64,000 bases of DNA from assembly GCF_030767025.1 (NCBI RefSeq), contig NZ_JASITE010000011.1, positions 205,872 to 269,871 of the forward strand, given 5' to 3'. This stretch comes from Nocardia sp. CC227C. Lineage in GTDB: Bacteria > Actinomycetota > Actinomycetes > Mycobacteriales > Mycobacteriaceae. The notes below the pieces were generated by a model. That model had not been told where the DNA came from and ran no database searches. It saw nothing but the letters and a program-made list of their open reading frames with translations. Numbering within the stretch: position 1 is the stretch's first letter; each line of letters opens with the position of its first letter. The translations under genes and the position numbers were made by a program. Shown one piece after another: positions 1 through 9,049 of the stretch.

Positions 1-1371
1 GAGATCGCCTCACAGTTGATGATCGCCGCCCTGGCCCATCTCGACGACGACGAACCCGGCGACGACCTACTCGGCAAGCTCGACCGGGCGGTGCGCGACG
101 GCAATGCCGCCATCGCCGATCAGGTCGAGGAGGAACCCGAACTCGACGGTATGGGCACCACGCTCACCGCCATCCTGTTCGCGGGCAAGAAACTAGGCCT
201 CGCCCACGTCGGCGACTCCCGCGCCTACCTGTTCCGCAACGACGAGCTGACCCAGATCACCCGCGACGACACCTTCGTGCAATCGCTGGTGGACGAGGGG
301 CGCATCACCCCGGAGCAGGCGCACACCCATCCGCAGCGGTCGCTCATCATGCGCGCGCTCACCGGCAACGAGATCGAGCCGACGCTCATCGTGCGCGAGT
401 CCCGCGCCGGAGACCGCTACCTGCTGTGCTCCGACGGCCTGTCCGACGTGGTCAGCGACGAGACCATCGGCAACACCCTGCGCGAGGGCACCACCGACGA
501 GGCCGCCGACCGACTCATCGAATTGGCGCTGCGCAGCGGCGGTCCCGACAATGTGACCGTCGTCGTCGCCGACGTGATCGACCTCGACTACGGCCAGAGC
601 CACCCCATCGTGGCGGGCGCGGCCTCCGGTGAGGACGAGGACACGCCCCCGCCGAACACCGCCGCCGGTCGCGCGGCCGCCATGAGACCGCCGCGCGCCG
701 CCCCACGCCGCGCCGTCCAGCAGTCCGAGCCCGAACCTGCGCGCAAGAGCCACAAGCTGCGCTGGCTGCTGCTGGCGGTGGCGCTCATCGTGGCCGTCGG
801 CGCCGGGCTCACGGTCGGCTACAACATGATTCGCAGCAACTACTACGTGGGTGCGGACGGCGATCGGGTGGTGGTACTACGCGGGCTGCCCGGTTCCGTG
901 CTGGGCTACTCCATCCACGATGTCGATCAGATCGGATGCGTCACCCGCGACGGCGAACTGTCCCTCGTCGCCCCGGACGCCGACTTCCCGGCCGGCTGCC
1001 GCGAACTGACCTTCGACGATCTCAAGCCCACCGGTCGCGATTCCGTCGAGAAGGGCCTGCCGCCCGGCTCCCGTGCGGACGCCGTCACGCAGATGCGATC
1101 GCTGGCGCAGCGGGAACTGCTGCCGCCGTGCGAGAAGCCCGCCGAACCGGAGCCGACGCCGCCGGGCGAGACGGAACAGCCGCCCGCCACGGGCGCGCCG
1201 ACCACGGCGGTGCCGCCGACCACCACCGGCCAGCCGGAGCCCGAGCCCGGCGGCGAGCGCACCGGGGAGCTGCGTCAACCCGAGAACCGCGAGCAGCCCC
1301 CGACGAACACCCCCGTCACGACCACCCAGGCCCCGCAGATCGCAGGCCAGAACTGCCGAGCGACGGACTGA
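1..1371 (+). CDS. pstP: PP2C-family Ser/Thr protein phosphatase PstP, 5' end outside the window
   Basis: The protein is open from base 1, so the true start and the first metal-binding motif lie upstream. Visible PP2C motifs are GMGTTL, VGDSRAYLF, CSDGLSDVV and GGPDNVTVVV. A single membrane segment (about nt 755-830, LLLAVALIVAVGAGLTVGY) follows. The tail is a Pro/Thr-rich outer segment ending near nt 1371. The family dephosphorylates PknA, PknB and their targets at the inner face of the membrane. It sits first in the pstP-rodA-pbpA-pknA-pknB row known from mycobacteria, where fhaA and fhaB precede it. The stop overlaps the rodA start by one base, which suggests coupled translation. Confidence 0.95.
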   Translation, partial: EIASQLMIAALAHLDDDEPGDDLLGKLDRAVRDGNAAIADQVEEEPELDGMGTTLTAILFAGKKLGLAHVGDSRAYLFRNDELTQITRDDTFVQSLVDEGRITPEQAHTHPQRSLIMRALTGNEIEPTLIVRESRAGDRYLLCSDGLSDVVSDETIGNTLREGTTDEAADRLIELALRSGGPDNVTVVVADVIDLDYGQSHPIVAGAASGEDEDTPPPNTAAGRAAAMRPPRAAPRRAVQQSEPEPARKSHKLRWLLLAVALIVAVGAGLTVGYNMIRSNYYVGADGDRVVVLRGLPGSVLGYSIHDVDQIGCVTRDGELSLVAPDADFPAGCRELTFDDLKPTGRDSVEKGLPPGSRADAVTQMRSLAQRELLPPCEKPAEPEPTPPGETEQPPATGAPTTAVPPTTTGQPEPEPGGERTGELRQPENREQPPTNTPVTTTQAPQIAGQNCRATD

Positions 1372-2843
1372 TGTCCGCACCGGCACCGCCGTCCGCCGGG
1401 GCTTTTCCCAGTCCTCCGGGCGGATTCGCTCCCGCGCCGCCGCCGTCCACCCGGCGGAATATCGAGTTGCTGCTACTCGGCCTCGCCGCACTCGTCACCA
1501 CGGTGGCACTGGTGCTGGTGGAGGCCAGCCAGGAACAGTCCATCAGCTGGGACATCGCCAAGCTGGGTTTGGCGTACCTGGCGCTGTTCGGGGTCGCGCA
1601 CCTGGCGGTGCGACGCTTCGCGGCCTTCGCCGATCCGGTGCTGCTACCGATCGTGGCGCTGCTCAACGGCCTAGGGCTGGTGCTCATCCATCGCCTGGAT
1701 CTGGCCGACAAACAGGACGCCATCTTCAATTCCACGGCCATCCCCTCCCCCGACGCCAATCAGCAGGTGCTGTGGACGGGTCTGGGGATGGTGGTGTTCA
1801 TGGGTCTGCTCATCACGCTGCGCGATTACCGCACGCTGGCGCGCTACGCCTACACCCTGGGTCTGATCGGCCTGATCGCGCTGGCCATCCCGGCCCTGCT
1901 GCCGGACCGCTACTCCATGGTCAACGGCGCGAAGATCTGGATCCGGCTACCCGGATTCAGTGTCCAGCCGGGCGAATTCGCGAAGCTGCTGCTGATCATC
2001 TTCTTCGCCGGGGTGCTGGTCGCCAAGCGCGACCTGTTCACCGTGGCGGGCAAGCATGTGCTGGGGCTGGAGTTGCCGCGCCCCCGCGACATGGGCCCGA
2101 TCCTGGTGGTGTGGGTGGTCTGCATCGGCGTGCTGGTGCTGGAGAAGGACCTCGGCACCTCGCTGCTCATCTTCGCCACCGTGCTGACCATGCTCTACAT
2201 CGCCACCGAGCGGGTGGGCTGGCTGGTCATCGGCGGCGGGCTGCTGGCCATCGGCTTCCTCTTCGCCTACAACTGGTTCGGGCATGTGCGGGTGCGCGTG
2301 GAGACCTGGCTGCACCCGTTCGACGACTACAACAACACCGGCTACCAGATCTCGCAGTCGCTGTTCGGTCTGGCCACCGGTGGGCTGGCGGGGACCGGGC
2401 TGGGCAGCGGACGGCCCTCGCAGGTGCCCTTCGCCAAGACCGACTTCATCATCACCACCATCGGTGAGGAACTCGGGCTGGTCGGCCTGACCGCAGTGCT
2501 CATGCTGTTCACCATGCTCGTGGTGCGCGGGCTGCGCACGGCGCTGGCGGTGCGCGACAGCTTCGGCAAGCTGCTGGCCGCCGGACTCTCGTTCACCATC
2601 GCCGTGCAGGTGTTCGTGGTGGTCGGCGGTGTCACCAAACTGATTCCACTGACCGGTCTCACCACGCCGTTCGTCTCGTACGGCGGTTCCTCACTGCTGG
2701 CCAACTACGCGCTGGTGGCGCTGCTGATCAAGATCTCCGACGCGGCGCGCGCACCCGCCCCGGTCCGCAAGCGCGCCCCCGAACCCATTGCCGACGCCCC
2801 CACCGAGATGGTGCGGCGACCTCCGAAGGGAGGCACCGCGTGA
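1371..2843 (+). CDS. rodA: SEDS peptidoglycan glycosyltransferase RodA/FtsW family
   Basis: This 490-residue polytopic membrane protein polymerises lipid II into glycan strands during cell elongation. A Pro-rich N-terminus of about 35 residues is followed by ten or more hydrophobic segments. Family signatures are GEFAKLLLI, LEKDLGTSLLIF, the TDFIITTIGEELG loop and PFVSYGGSS near the C-terminus. The ATG at 1371 overlaps the pstP stop (TGATG) and gives the usual family length. A longer upstream reading frame exists but lies inside pstP and lacks family sequence. The stop overlaps the pbpA start by 4 nt. SEDS proteins pair with a class B PBP, here the next gene. Confidence 0.95.
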   Translation: MSAPAPPSAGAFPSPPGGFAPAPPPSTRRNIELLLLGLAALVTTVALVLVEASQEQSISWDIAKLGLAYLALFGVAHLAVRRFAAFADPVLLPIVALLNGLGLVLIHRLDLADKQDAIFNSTAIPSPDANQQVLWTGLGMVVFMGLLITLRDYRTLARYAYTLGLIGLIALAIPALLPDRYSMVNGAKIWIRLPGFSVQPGEFAKLLLIIFFAGVLVAKRDLFTVAGKHVLGLELPRPRDMGPILVVWVVCIGVLVLEKDLGTSLLIFATVLTMLYIATERVGWLVIGGGLLAIGFLFAYNWFGHVRVRVETWLHPFDDYNNTGYQISQSLFGLATGGLAGTGLGSGRPSQVPFAKTDFIITTIGEELGLVGLTAVLMLFTMLVVRGLRTALAVRDSFGKLLAAGLSFTIAVQVFVVVGGVTKLIPLTGLTTPFVSYGGSSLLANYALVALLIKISDAARAPAPVRKRAPEPIADAPTEMVRRPPKGGTA

Positions 2844-4312
2844 ACACTCCCCTGCGTCGCGTCGCCATGGCCGTGATGATCATGGTCGTCGCCCTGCTCG
2901 CCAACGCCACCTACGTACAGGTCATCAAGGCCGACAGCTTGCGCAGCGACCCGCGCAACGTGCGGGTGCTGATGGACGAGTACTCGCGCCAGCGCGGCCA
3001 GATCTCCGCGCAGGGCACGGTTTTGGCCAGTTCCGTCGCCACCGACGACCGGTACAAGTACCTGCGCACCTACCCGACCGATCCGGCGGCCTACGCACCG
3101 GTGACCGGGTTCTACTCCATGCAGTACGGCAGCACCGGGCTCGAGCACGCCGAGGACTCGGTGCTCAACGGCTCCGACAATCAGCTGTTCGGCCGCCACC
3201 TCGTCGATCTGGTCTCCGGCCGCGATCCGCGCGGCGGCAATGTGGTCACCACCATCGACCCGGTCATGCAGAAGGTCGCCTACGAGCAGCTCACCTCGAA
3301 GGGGTACACCGGTTCGGTGGTGGCCATCGAACCGAGCACCGGGCGCATCCTCACCATGGTGTCCACCCCGAGTTACGACCCGAATCAGCTGTCCAGCCAC
3401 GACGGCGCCGCGGTCACCCAGACCTGGAACGAGCTCCAGCAGGATCCGCGCTCGCCCATGCTGAACCGCGCCGTCTCGCAGACCTATCCGCCCGGTTCCA
3501 CCTTCAAGGTGGTGGTCACGGCCGCCGCGCTGTCCGCGGGCGTCGCCCAGCCGGACGACCAGTTCACGGCCGCGTCGCGCATCACCCTGCCCGACACCGC
3601 CACCACGCTGGAGAACTACAACGGCAACCACTGCGGTCCCGGCGACAACCAGACCGCATCACTGACCACCGCGTTCAAACTGTCGTGTAACACCGCTTTC
3701 GTGGAGCTCGGTATCAAGGTTGGGTCCGCGAAGCTCAAGGACGAGGCGGCCGCGTTCGGCATCGGACAGCATGAGGGGATCCCGATTCCCGTGGCGGACA
3801 GCACCGTCGGCACCATCCCGGACGGCGCGGCGCTCGGACAGAGCAGCATCGGCCAGCGCGACGTGGCGCTCACGCCACTGGACAACGCGGTCATCGCGGC
3901 CACCATCGCCAACGGCGGCGTCCGGATGCGGCCCTACCTGGTCGACCAACTGCAAGGCCCGGATCTCAGCGTGCTCGGCACCACCAATCCGATGTCGGTG
4001 GGTCAGGCGGTGAACGCCCAGGTGGCGTCCCAACTGACCACTCTGATGATGGAATCGGAGAAGAACACCCAGGGCGGGGGCCGCAGCCCCTACACGATCG
4101 CTTCCAAGACCGGCACCGCCGAGCACGGCAGCGATCCCCGCAACACCCCGCCCCACGCCTGGTACATCGCCTTCGCACCGGCGCAGAACCCGAAGATCGC
4201 GATCGCGGTCATCGTGGAGAACGGCGGTGACCGCGCGCTGGCCGCGACCGGTGGTTCCGTCGCGGCGCCGGTCGCCCGCGCGGTGCTCGACGCCGGACTG
4301 GCGGGGGGCTGA
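2840..4312 (+). CDS. pbpA: Class B penicillin-binding protein PbpA
   Basis: A D,D-transpeptidase of 490 residues that cross-links peptidoglycan. It has an N-terminal membrane anchor (residues about 8-27), a dimerisation region, then the transpeptidase domain with STFK (Ser near residue 220), SCN (near 281) and KTGTAEH (near 423). All three catalytic motifs are intact. The GTG start overlaps the rodA stop as GTGA, so translational coupling is likely and fits an obligate SEDS-PBP pair. In mycobacteria PbpA is a PknB substrate acting at the septum and poles; that role is transferred by homology. Confidence 0.95.
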   Translation: MNTPLRRVAMAVMIMVVALLANATYVQVIKADSLRSDPRNVRVLMDEYSRQRGQISAQGTVLASSVATDDRYKYLRTYPTDPAAYAPVTGFYSMQYGSTGLEHAEDSVLNGSDNQLFGRHLVDLVSGRDPRGGNVVTTIDPVMQKVAYEQLTSKGYTGSVVAIEPSTGRILTMVSTPSYDPNQLSSHDGAAVTQTWNELQQDPRSPMLNRAVSQTYPPGSTFKVVVTAAALSAGVAQPDDQFTAASRITLPDTATTLENYNGNHCGPGDNQTASLTTAFKLSCNTAFVELGIKVGSAKLKDEAAAFGIGQHEGIPIPVADSTVGTIPDGAALGQSSIGQRDVALTPLDNAVIAATIANGGVRMRPYLVDQLQGPDLSVLGTTNPMSVGQAVNAQVASQLTTLMMESEKNTQGGGRSPYTIASKTGTAEHGSDPRNTPPHAWYIAFAPAQNPKIAIAVIVENGGDRALAATGGSVAAPVARAVLDAGLAGG

Positions 4313-4346
4313 ACGATATGAACGTGCTCGCTGGACGGGGGCTGGA

Positions 4347-5912
4347 ATGCTGACCAACGGTGCCTTGATCGCCGACCGCTACCGGCTGCATCGCCTCATC
4401 GCCACCGGCGGAATGGGACAGGTCTGGGAAGCCTTGGACACCCGCCTCGACCGCCGGGTCGCGGTGAAGGTGCTCAAGGCCGAATTCTCGGCCGACCCCA
4501 CCTTCCGGCACCGGTTCCGCACCGAGGCCAAGACGACCGCGCAGCTCAACCACCCCGGCATCGCCGGCATCTACGACTACGGCGAGACGATGGACCCGGC
4601 GGGCGGCGAAACCGCCTACCTGGTCATGGAACTGGTGTCCGGAGAGCCGCTGAACGCCGTCCTCAACCGGCTCGGCCGCCTCTCGGTGGCGCAGGGCCTG
4701 GACATGCTCGAGCAGACCGGTCGCGCGCTACAGGTGGCGCACGCCGCGGGCGTGGTGCACCGCGACGTCAAGCCCGGCAACATCCTGGTGACGCCGACCG
4801 GCCAGGTGAAGATCACCGACTTCGGCATCGCCAAAGCCGTCGACGCCTCCCCGGTCACCAAGACCGGCATGGTCATGGGCACCGCCCAGTACATCGCGCC
4901 CGAACAGGCCACCGGCGAGGACGCCACCGCCGCCTCCGACGTGTACTCGCTCGGTGTGGTCGGCTACGAAGCCCTGGCCGGGCAGCGGCCCTTCACCGGG
5001 GACGGCGCGCTCACCGTCGCCATGAAGCACGTGCGGGAGACCCCGCCGCCGCTCCCGTCGGACCTGCCGCCGAACGTGCGGGAACTCATCGAGATCACCA
5101 TGGCCAAGGAGCCGGGCCAGCGCTACACCAGCGGCGGCGAATTCGCCGACGCGGTGGCCGCCGTGCGCTCGGGCCGCCGCCCGCCGCCGCCCAGCGGCAT
5201 GTCCGGACCGATGACCTCCGGCGCCACCCGGGTGCTGCCGCCCGGACCGACCGTGATCCTGCCCTCCGCCCCGCGCGGTGACGCGGCCACCGTGCGATAC
5301 CCGACGCCGCCGCACGCACAGCGGGCGCAGCAGGCGCCGGTCGCCACGGCCATGATGCAGGGCCCGCACACCCCGCCGCCCGGCACGCCGCCGACCGGTG
5401 GGCGGACCGCCGATCAGGGCGGTGGACGCTTCACCAACAGCCAGAAGGCCCTCGCGGGTCTCGGTGTCGGCGCGGTGGCGGTGGGAGCCGCCGCGGCCTT
5501 CGTCCTGCTCAACAACGATCCGCCGGAGCCGACGCCGCCCACCAAGACCAGCGCCGTTGTGGTACCGCCGCCGGTGCAGTCCACCACCACGACGACCGAG
5601 CCGCCGACCACCACCCGGTTCGTGCCGCCACCGCCGACGGTGCCGCCGACCACCGAAGAACCGGTGCCGACCACCACCGAGCCGACACCGACCACCACGA
5701 CGCAGCCGCCGACCACCACGACGCAACGGCCGACCACCACCAAGCCGACACCGACCACGACGGTCAAACCCACCAGGACCACCATCGAGCCCCCGTTCGA
5801 AATACCATCGTGGCCACCGACGGTGCCCGGTGGCGCCGGCGGCGCTTTCGGAACCACGCGACCAGCCCACAGCAGTACTCCAGCCCCCGCCGCCCAGCAA
5901 GGACTGCCATGA
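4347..5912 (+). CDS. pknA: Membrane Ser/Thr protein kinase PknA
   Basis: A receptor-like kinase of 521 residues. The kinase domain covers about residues 8-275 with the glycine loop ATGGMGQVWEA, VAVKVLK, HRDVKPGN, DFGIAK and the activation-loop stretch KTGMVMGTAQYIAPEQ. A membrane segment (ALAGLGVGAVAVGAAAAFVLL) follows near residue 380, then an outer tail made almost wholly of Thr and Pro. The ATG at 4347 is chosen because the residues after it align with the start of mycobacterial PknA; the reading frame stays open further upstream inside pbpA. PknA and PknB phosphorylate cell-shape and division proteins and activate each other. The stop overlaps pknB by 4 nt. Confidence 0.95.
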   Translation: MLTNGALIADRYRLHRLIATGGMGQVWEALDTRLDRRVAVKVLKAEFSADPTFRHRFRTEAKTTAQLNHPGIAGIYDYGETMDPAGGETAYLVMELVSGEPLNAVLNRLGRLSVAQGLDMLEQTGRALQVAHAAGVVHRDVKPGNILVTPTGQVKITDFGIAKAVDASPVTKTGMVMGTAQYIAPEQATGEDATAASDVYSLGVVGYEALAGQRPFTGDGALTVAMKHVRETPPPLPSDLPPNVRELIEITMAKEPGQRYTSGGEFADAVAAVRSGRRPPPPSGMSGPMTSGATRVLPPGPTVILPSAPRGDAATVRYPTPPHAQRAQQAPVATAMMQGPHTPPPGTPPTGGRTADQGGGRFTNSQKALAGLGVGAVAVGAAAAFVLLNNDPPEPTPPTKTSAVVVPPPVQSTTTTTEPPTTTRFVPPPPTVPPTTEEPVPTTTEPTPTTTTQPPTTTTQRPTTTKPTPTTTVKPTRTTIEPPFEIPSWPPTVPGGAGGAFGTTRPAHSSTPAPAAQQGLP

Positions 5913-7810
5913 CGACCCCGAAGAATCTCTCCTCTCGCTACGAGCTGGGCGAGATCATCGGGTTCGGCGGTATGTCCGAAGTCCACAAGGCGCGGGATAT
6001 GCGCCTCGGCCGCGATGTGGCCATCAAGGTGTTGCGTGCCGACCTGGCCCGCGACCCCACGTTCTATCTGCGGTTCAAGCGGGAGGCGCAGAACGCGGCC
6101 GCGCTGAACCACCCCGCCATCGTGGCGGTCTACGACACCGGTGAGGCAGAGGTCGACGGCGGGCCGCTGCCCTACATCGTCATGGAGTACGTGGACGGTG
6201 ACACGCTGCGCGACCTCGTGCGCGGCAAGGGACCGCTGCCGCCGCGCCGGGCCATGGAGGTCATCGCCGATGTGTGTGCGGCGCTGGACTTCTCGCACCG
6301 CAACGGCATCGTGCACCGAGATATGAAGCCCGCCAACATCATGATCAACCGCGCGGGCGCGGTGAAGGTGATGGACTTCGGCATCGCGCGCGCCATCGCC
6401 GACAGCTCCAACCCCATGACGCAGACCGCGGCGGTCATCGGCACCGCGCAGTACCTGTCCCCGGAGCAGGCCCGCGGCGAGCAGGTCGACGCCCGCTCGG
6501 ACGTGTACTCGGTCGGCTGCGTGCTGTACGAAATCCTCACCGGCGAGCCGCCTTTCACCGGTGACTCCCCGGTCGCGGTGGCCTACCAGCATGTGCGGGA
6601 GGATCCGCGGCTGCCCTCGCACGTGCATCCGGGTGTGCCGCGCGAACTCGACTCGGTCGTGCTCAAGGCCATGAGCAAGAACCCGGCCAACCGGTATCAG
6701 ACGGCCGCGGAGATGCGCGCCGACCTGATCCGCGTGCTGGGCGGGCAGAAGCCCACCGCGCCCATGGTCATGACCGAGGAGGAGAGCACCACCTTCCTCG
6801 ACGAGGAGTTCCCCGCACCGCGCTACCGCACCGTGGAACGCGGCGACGACACCTCCGAACAGGAGATCGTCGACCCGGACGGCTCCCGCCGCGGGCTGTA
6901 CCTGGGCTTGGCGGGTGCGGCCGCCGTGGTGGTGGCCTTCGCACTGTTCTGGGCGCTGCTCGGACCCGGCTCCCGCCCCGACCAGGTCACGGTGCCGGAT
7001 CTGGCCAACAGTTCCGCCGCCGCCGCCCAGAAGGAACTGGAACGGCTCGGTTTCACCGTCGCCATCCAGGAGAAGCCGGACAGCAAGGTGGCGCAGAACA
7101 ATGTGATCGCCACCCGGCCGCTCGGCGGCTCACGCGTGGACGAGGGCAGCACCGTCACCCTCCAGGTCTCCACCGGTCCCGCGCAGGTCGCGGTGCCGCG
7201 CCTGGCCGGGCTCACCCAGCAGCAGGCCGAACAGCAGCTCAATGCCAAAGGGCTGCGGCTGGATTCGGACGTGCAGCGCGACGCCTCCAGCGTCGAGGAC
7301 AAGGACAAGGTGATCGCGCAGACCCCGACCGAGGGCGCGCGGATCGACGCCAACAGCGCGGTCACCATCACCCTCGGCAAGGGCCCCGACCAGGTCCGCG
7401 TCCCCGATGTGGTGGGCCAGCCGCTGGAGGTGGCCGAACCCAATCTGGTGGAGAGCGCCGGATTCGAGATCACCGTGGAGGAGGTGCAGAACTCCCAGCC
7501 CAAGGGCACGGTGATCGGCACCAGCCCGGCGGGCGGCTCCATGGCAGACAAGGGCTCCACGGTGATCGTCCAGGTCTCCACCGGCGACGCCATCAATATG
7601 CCCGACCTGCGCGGCATGACCCCCGCCCAGGCCGCCGACGCCCTCCGCTCCCGCGGCTGGGTCGGCCAGATCAGCCAGAACACCCAGGCCACCCTGGACG
7701 CGGGCAGCGTCGGCCGGGTCATCGCCCAACAGCCCGCGGTCGGCTCCTCGCTCGGCAAGACCGCGACGGTGACCATTACGACCGGTGTGTTGTCCCTCGG
7801 TCCCCCGTGA
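5909..7810 (+). CDS. pknB: PASTA-domain Ser/Thr protein kinase PknB
   Basis: A 633-residue kinase that senses peptidoglycan fragments and controls growth. Kinase domain at about 1-280: GFGGMSEVHKA, catalytic Lys40 in VAIKVL, HRDMKPANI, MDFGIAR, and activation-loop threonines in MTQTAAVIGTAQY matching the mycobacterial autophosphorylation sites. A membrane helix (LGLAGAAAVVVAFALFWALL) lies near 330-350. Four outer PASTA repeats follow, each starting with a form of VTVPDL/VAVPRL/VRVPDV/INMPDL. The start is set by the ATGA overlap with pknA. It ends the operon and is followed by a two-way terminator hairpin. Likely partners in this window are CwlM and MurJ. Confidence 0.97.
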   Translation: MTTPKNLSSRYELGEIIGFGGMSEVHKARDMRLGRDVAIKVLRADLARDPTFYLRFKREAQNAAALNHPAIVAVYDTGEAEVDGGPLPYIVMEYVDGDTLRDLVRGKGPLPPRRAMEVIADVCAALDFSHRNGIVHRDMKPANIMINRAGAVKVMDFGIARAIADSSNPMTQTAAVIGTAQYLSPEQARGEQVDARSDVYSVGCVLYEILTGEPPFTGDSPVAVAYQHVREDPRLPSHVHPGVPRELDSVVLKAMSKNPANRYQTAAEMRADLIRVLGGQKPTAPMVMTEEESTTFLDEEFPAPRYRTVERGDDTSEQEIVDPDGSRRGLYLGLAGAAAVVVAFALFWALLGPGSRPDQVTVPDLANSSAAAAQKELERLGFTVAIQEKPDSKVAQNNVIATRPLGGSRVDEGSTVTLQVSTGPAQVAVPRLAGLTQQQAEQQLNAKGLRLDSDVQRDASSVEDKDKVIAQTPTEGARIDANSAVTITLGKGPDQVRVPDVVGQPLEVAEPNLVESAGFEITVEEVQNSQPKGTVIGTSPAGGSMADKGSTVIVQVSTGDAINMPDLRGMTPAQAADALRSRGWVGQISQNTQATLDAGSVGRVIAQQPAVGSSLGKTATVTITTGVLSLGPP

Positions 7811-7835
7811 GATCCGCCGCATCGGCATCACCGAT

Positions 7836-7864
7836 ATGGCCGCGTCCGCGAGGAGCGCGGCCAT
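7836..7864. terminator. Bidirectional intrinsic terminator-like hairpin
   Basis: Perfect 9-bp arms ATGGCCGCG and CGCGGCCAT enclose an 11-nt loop, with a short T-rich run (TCGTTTT) on the plus side. It lies between the convergent pknB (+) and deaminase (-) genes, 25 nt after the pknB stop. Confidence 0.8.
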
Positions 7865-7884
7865 TCGTTTTCAGACCGTCATCT

Positions 7885-8346
7885 TCAGAGCTTCAGGTGG
7901 CGGTTCATCGACATGGCCTCGTCGGCGAGGTCGGGGAGTTCGATCACCTCGATGCCGTGTTCGCGGAGTTTCTCCACGCCGACGCAGTTCGCCACGAAAG
8001 TGGCGGGTTCGCGCCAGGCGATGACGACGCGGCGGATGCCCGCGCGCAGGATGCGGTCGGTGCAGGGGGTTCGGTCGAGGCTGGCGCGCTGCGAGCAGGG
8101 TTCCAGGGTGCTGTAGAGGGTGGCGTGGGGTAGGCGGGGATCGTCCGGTTCCAGTTTGTCCAGCGCCGATTCCTCGGCGTGCACCTTCTCGTCGGTCTCC
8201 CGCGACCACCCGTGCGTGATCTCCACGCCGTCGTCGCCGACGATCACCGCACCCACCGAGAACGCGGTCGCGCTGATCGGGCACAGCCGGGCCAGTCCGA
8301 TGGCGTGCCGCATCCACTGCCGGTGCAGGCGGTGTTCATCCGACAT
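7885..8346 (-). CDS. Cytidine/deoxycytidylate deaminase-fold protein, RibD N-domain-like
   Basis: 153 residues with the zinc-dependent deaminase motifs HAEE (about residue 51) and PCSQRASLDRTPC (PC-x9-PC, about residue 79). This is the fold of the pyrimidine deaminase half of riboflavin enzyme RibD and of dCMP deaminases. The ATG at 8346 gives an in-family N-terminus (MSDEHRLHRQWMRHAIGLA); the frame extends upstream only into the neighbour. Its start overlaps the end of the reductase gene by 11 nt, so the two are co-translated. The pair looks like RibD split into two proteins. The substrate cannot be told from sequence: a riboflavin intermediate is plausible but unproven. Confidence 0.85.
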   Translation of the reverse strand: MSDEHRLHRQWMRHAIGLARLCPISATAFSVGAVIVGDDGVEITHGWSRETDEKVHAEESALDKLEPDDPRLPHATLYSTLEPCSQRASLDRTPCTDRILRAGIRRVVIAWREPATFVANCVGVEKLREHGIEVIELPDLADEAMSMNRHLKL

Positions 8347-9049
8347 GGGGACCCTCCTCCTTCGGCAGGTAGCGCAGCAGGGCGATATCGCCGACCTGGC
8401 TGACCTCGGCCAGCCGCAGCCGCCGGTGCGGCCCACCGGGATACGCGGCGGAACGCAGGAATCGCGGGGCGGCCGAATCGCCGACCAGGATCGGCGCGAC
8501 CGCCATCAGCATCTCGTCGGCCAGTCCCGCCGACAGGAAGGCGGTGTGGATGGCGCCGCCGCCCTCCACCATCAGCCGTTCGACCCCCCGCGCGCCGAGA
8601 TCGTCCAGCAGCGCGGCGAAATCGACCGTGCCGCCCAGCGACACCACCGTCGCCGACCGCGCGAGGCGATCGTGCAGCCGTGCCGCACCGGCCTCGGTGG
8701 TGTAGACGATCCGCTCCCCGCCGCTGTGCCAGAAGCGCAACTCCGGGTCGAGTTCGCCCTTGGCCGAGACGACCACGCGCAGGGGATATTCGGGGCGACC
8801 CGCCGAGACCCGGGCGGCGCGGCGCTCGGCGCTGTTCACCAGCAGCCGGGGATTGTCGCGGCGCAGCGTCTCCGCGCCGACCAGAATGGCGTCGGATTCG
8901 GCCCGCAGCCGATCCACCCGGTCGAAATCCGCCGAGTTCGACAGCAGCAGCCGCTCGGTGCGCGCGTCGTCGATATAGCCGTCGATGCTCACCGCCACCG
9001 ACAGCACCACGTGCGGTCGGCGGCCCACCACATCGCCGGGACGGTTCAC
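8336..9049 (-). CDS. RibD C-terminal-like / DHFR-fold pyrimidine reductase
   Basis: 237 residues of the NADPH-dependent reductase family that includes the C-terminal half of RibD. Features are the N-terminal VVLSVAVSIDGYIDD, the GAETLRRDNPRL segment, MVEGGGAIHTAFL and a closing core ending near LLRYLPKE. The GTG start at 9049 overlaps the pabA stop as GTGA, so it lies in a pabA-reductase-deaminase operon. In riboflavin synthesis this domain reduces the ribosyl side chain of the deaminated pyrimidine. Related proteins also act on folate-like substrates, and co-transcription with pabA keeps a folate role open. Function beyond the fold is inference. Confidence 0.85.
   Translation of the reverse strand: MNRPGDVVGRRPHVVLSVAVSIDGYIDDARTERLLLSNSADFDRVDRLRAESDAILVGAETLRRDNPRLLVNSAERRAARVSAGRPEYPLRVVVSAKGELDPELRFWHSGGERIVYTTEAGAARLHDRLARSATVVSLGGTVDFAALLDDLGARGVERLMVEGGGAIHTAFLSAGLADEMLMAVAPILVGDSAAPRFLRSAAYPGGPHRRLRLAEVSQVGDIALLRYLPKEEGPHVG

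Noticed and set aside
936..1370. N-terminal extension of RodA starting at 936
   Set aside because: The segment overlaps pstP in another frame and is Arg/Pro-rich without RodA similarity; ATG 1371 fits the family.
5580..5800. Thr/Pro-encoding repeats in the pknA tail as a possible microsatellite or CRISPR-like array
   Set aside because: Repeats are coding, irregular and without spacers; they are the low-complexity outer tail of the kinase.
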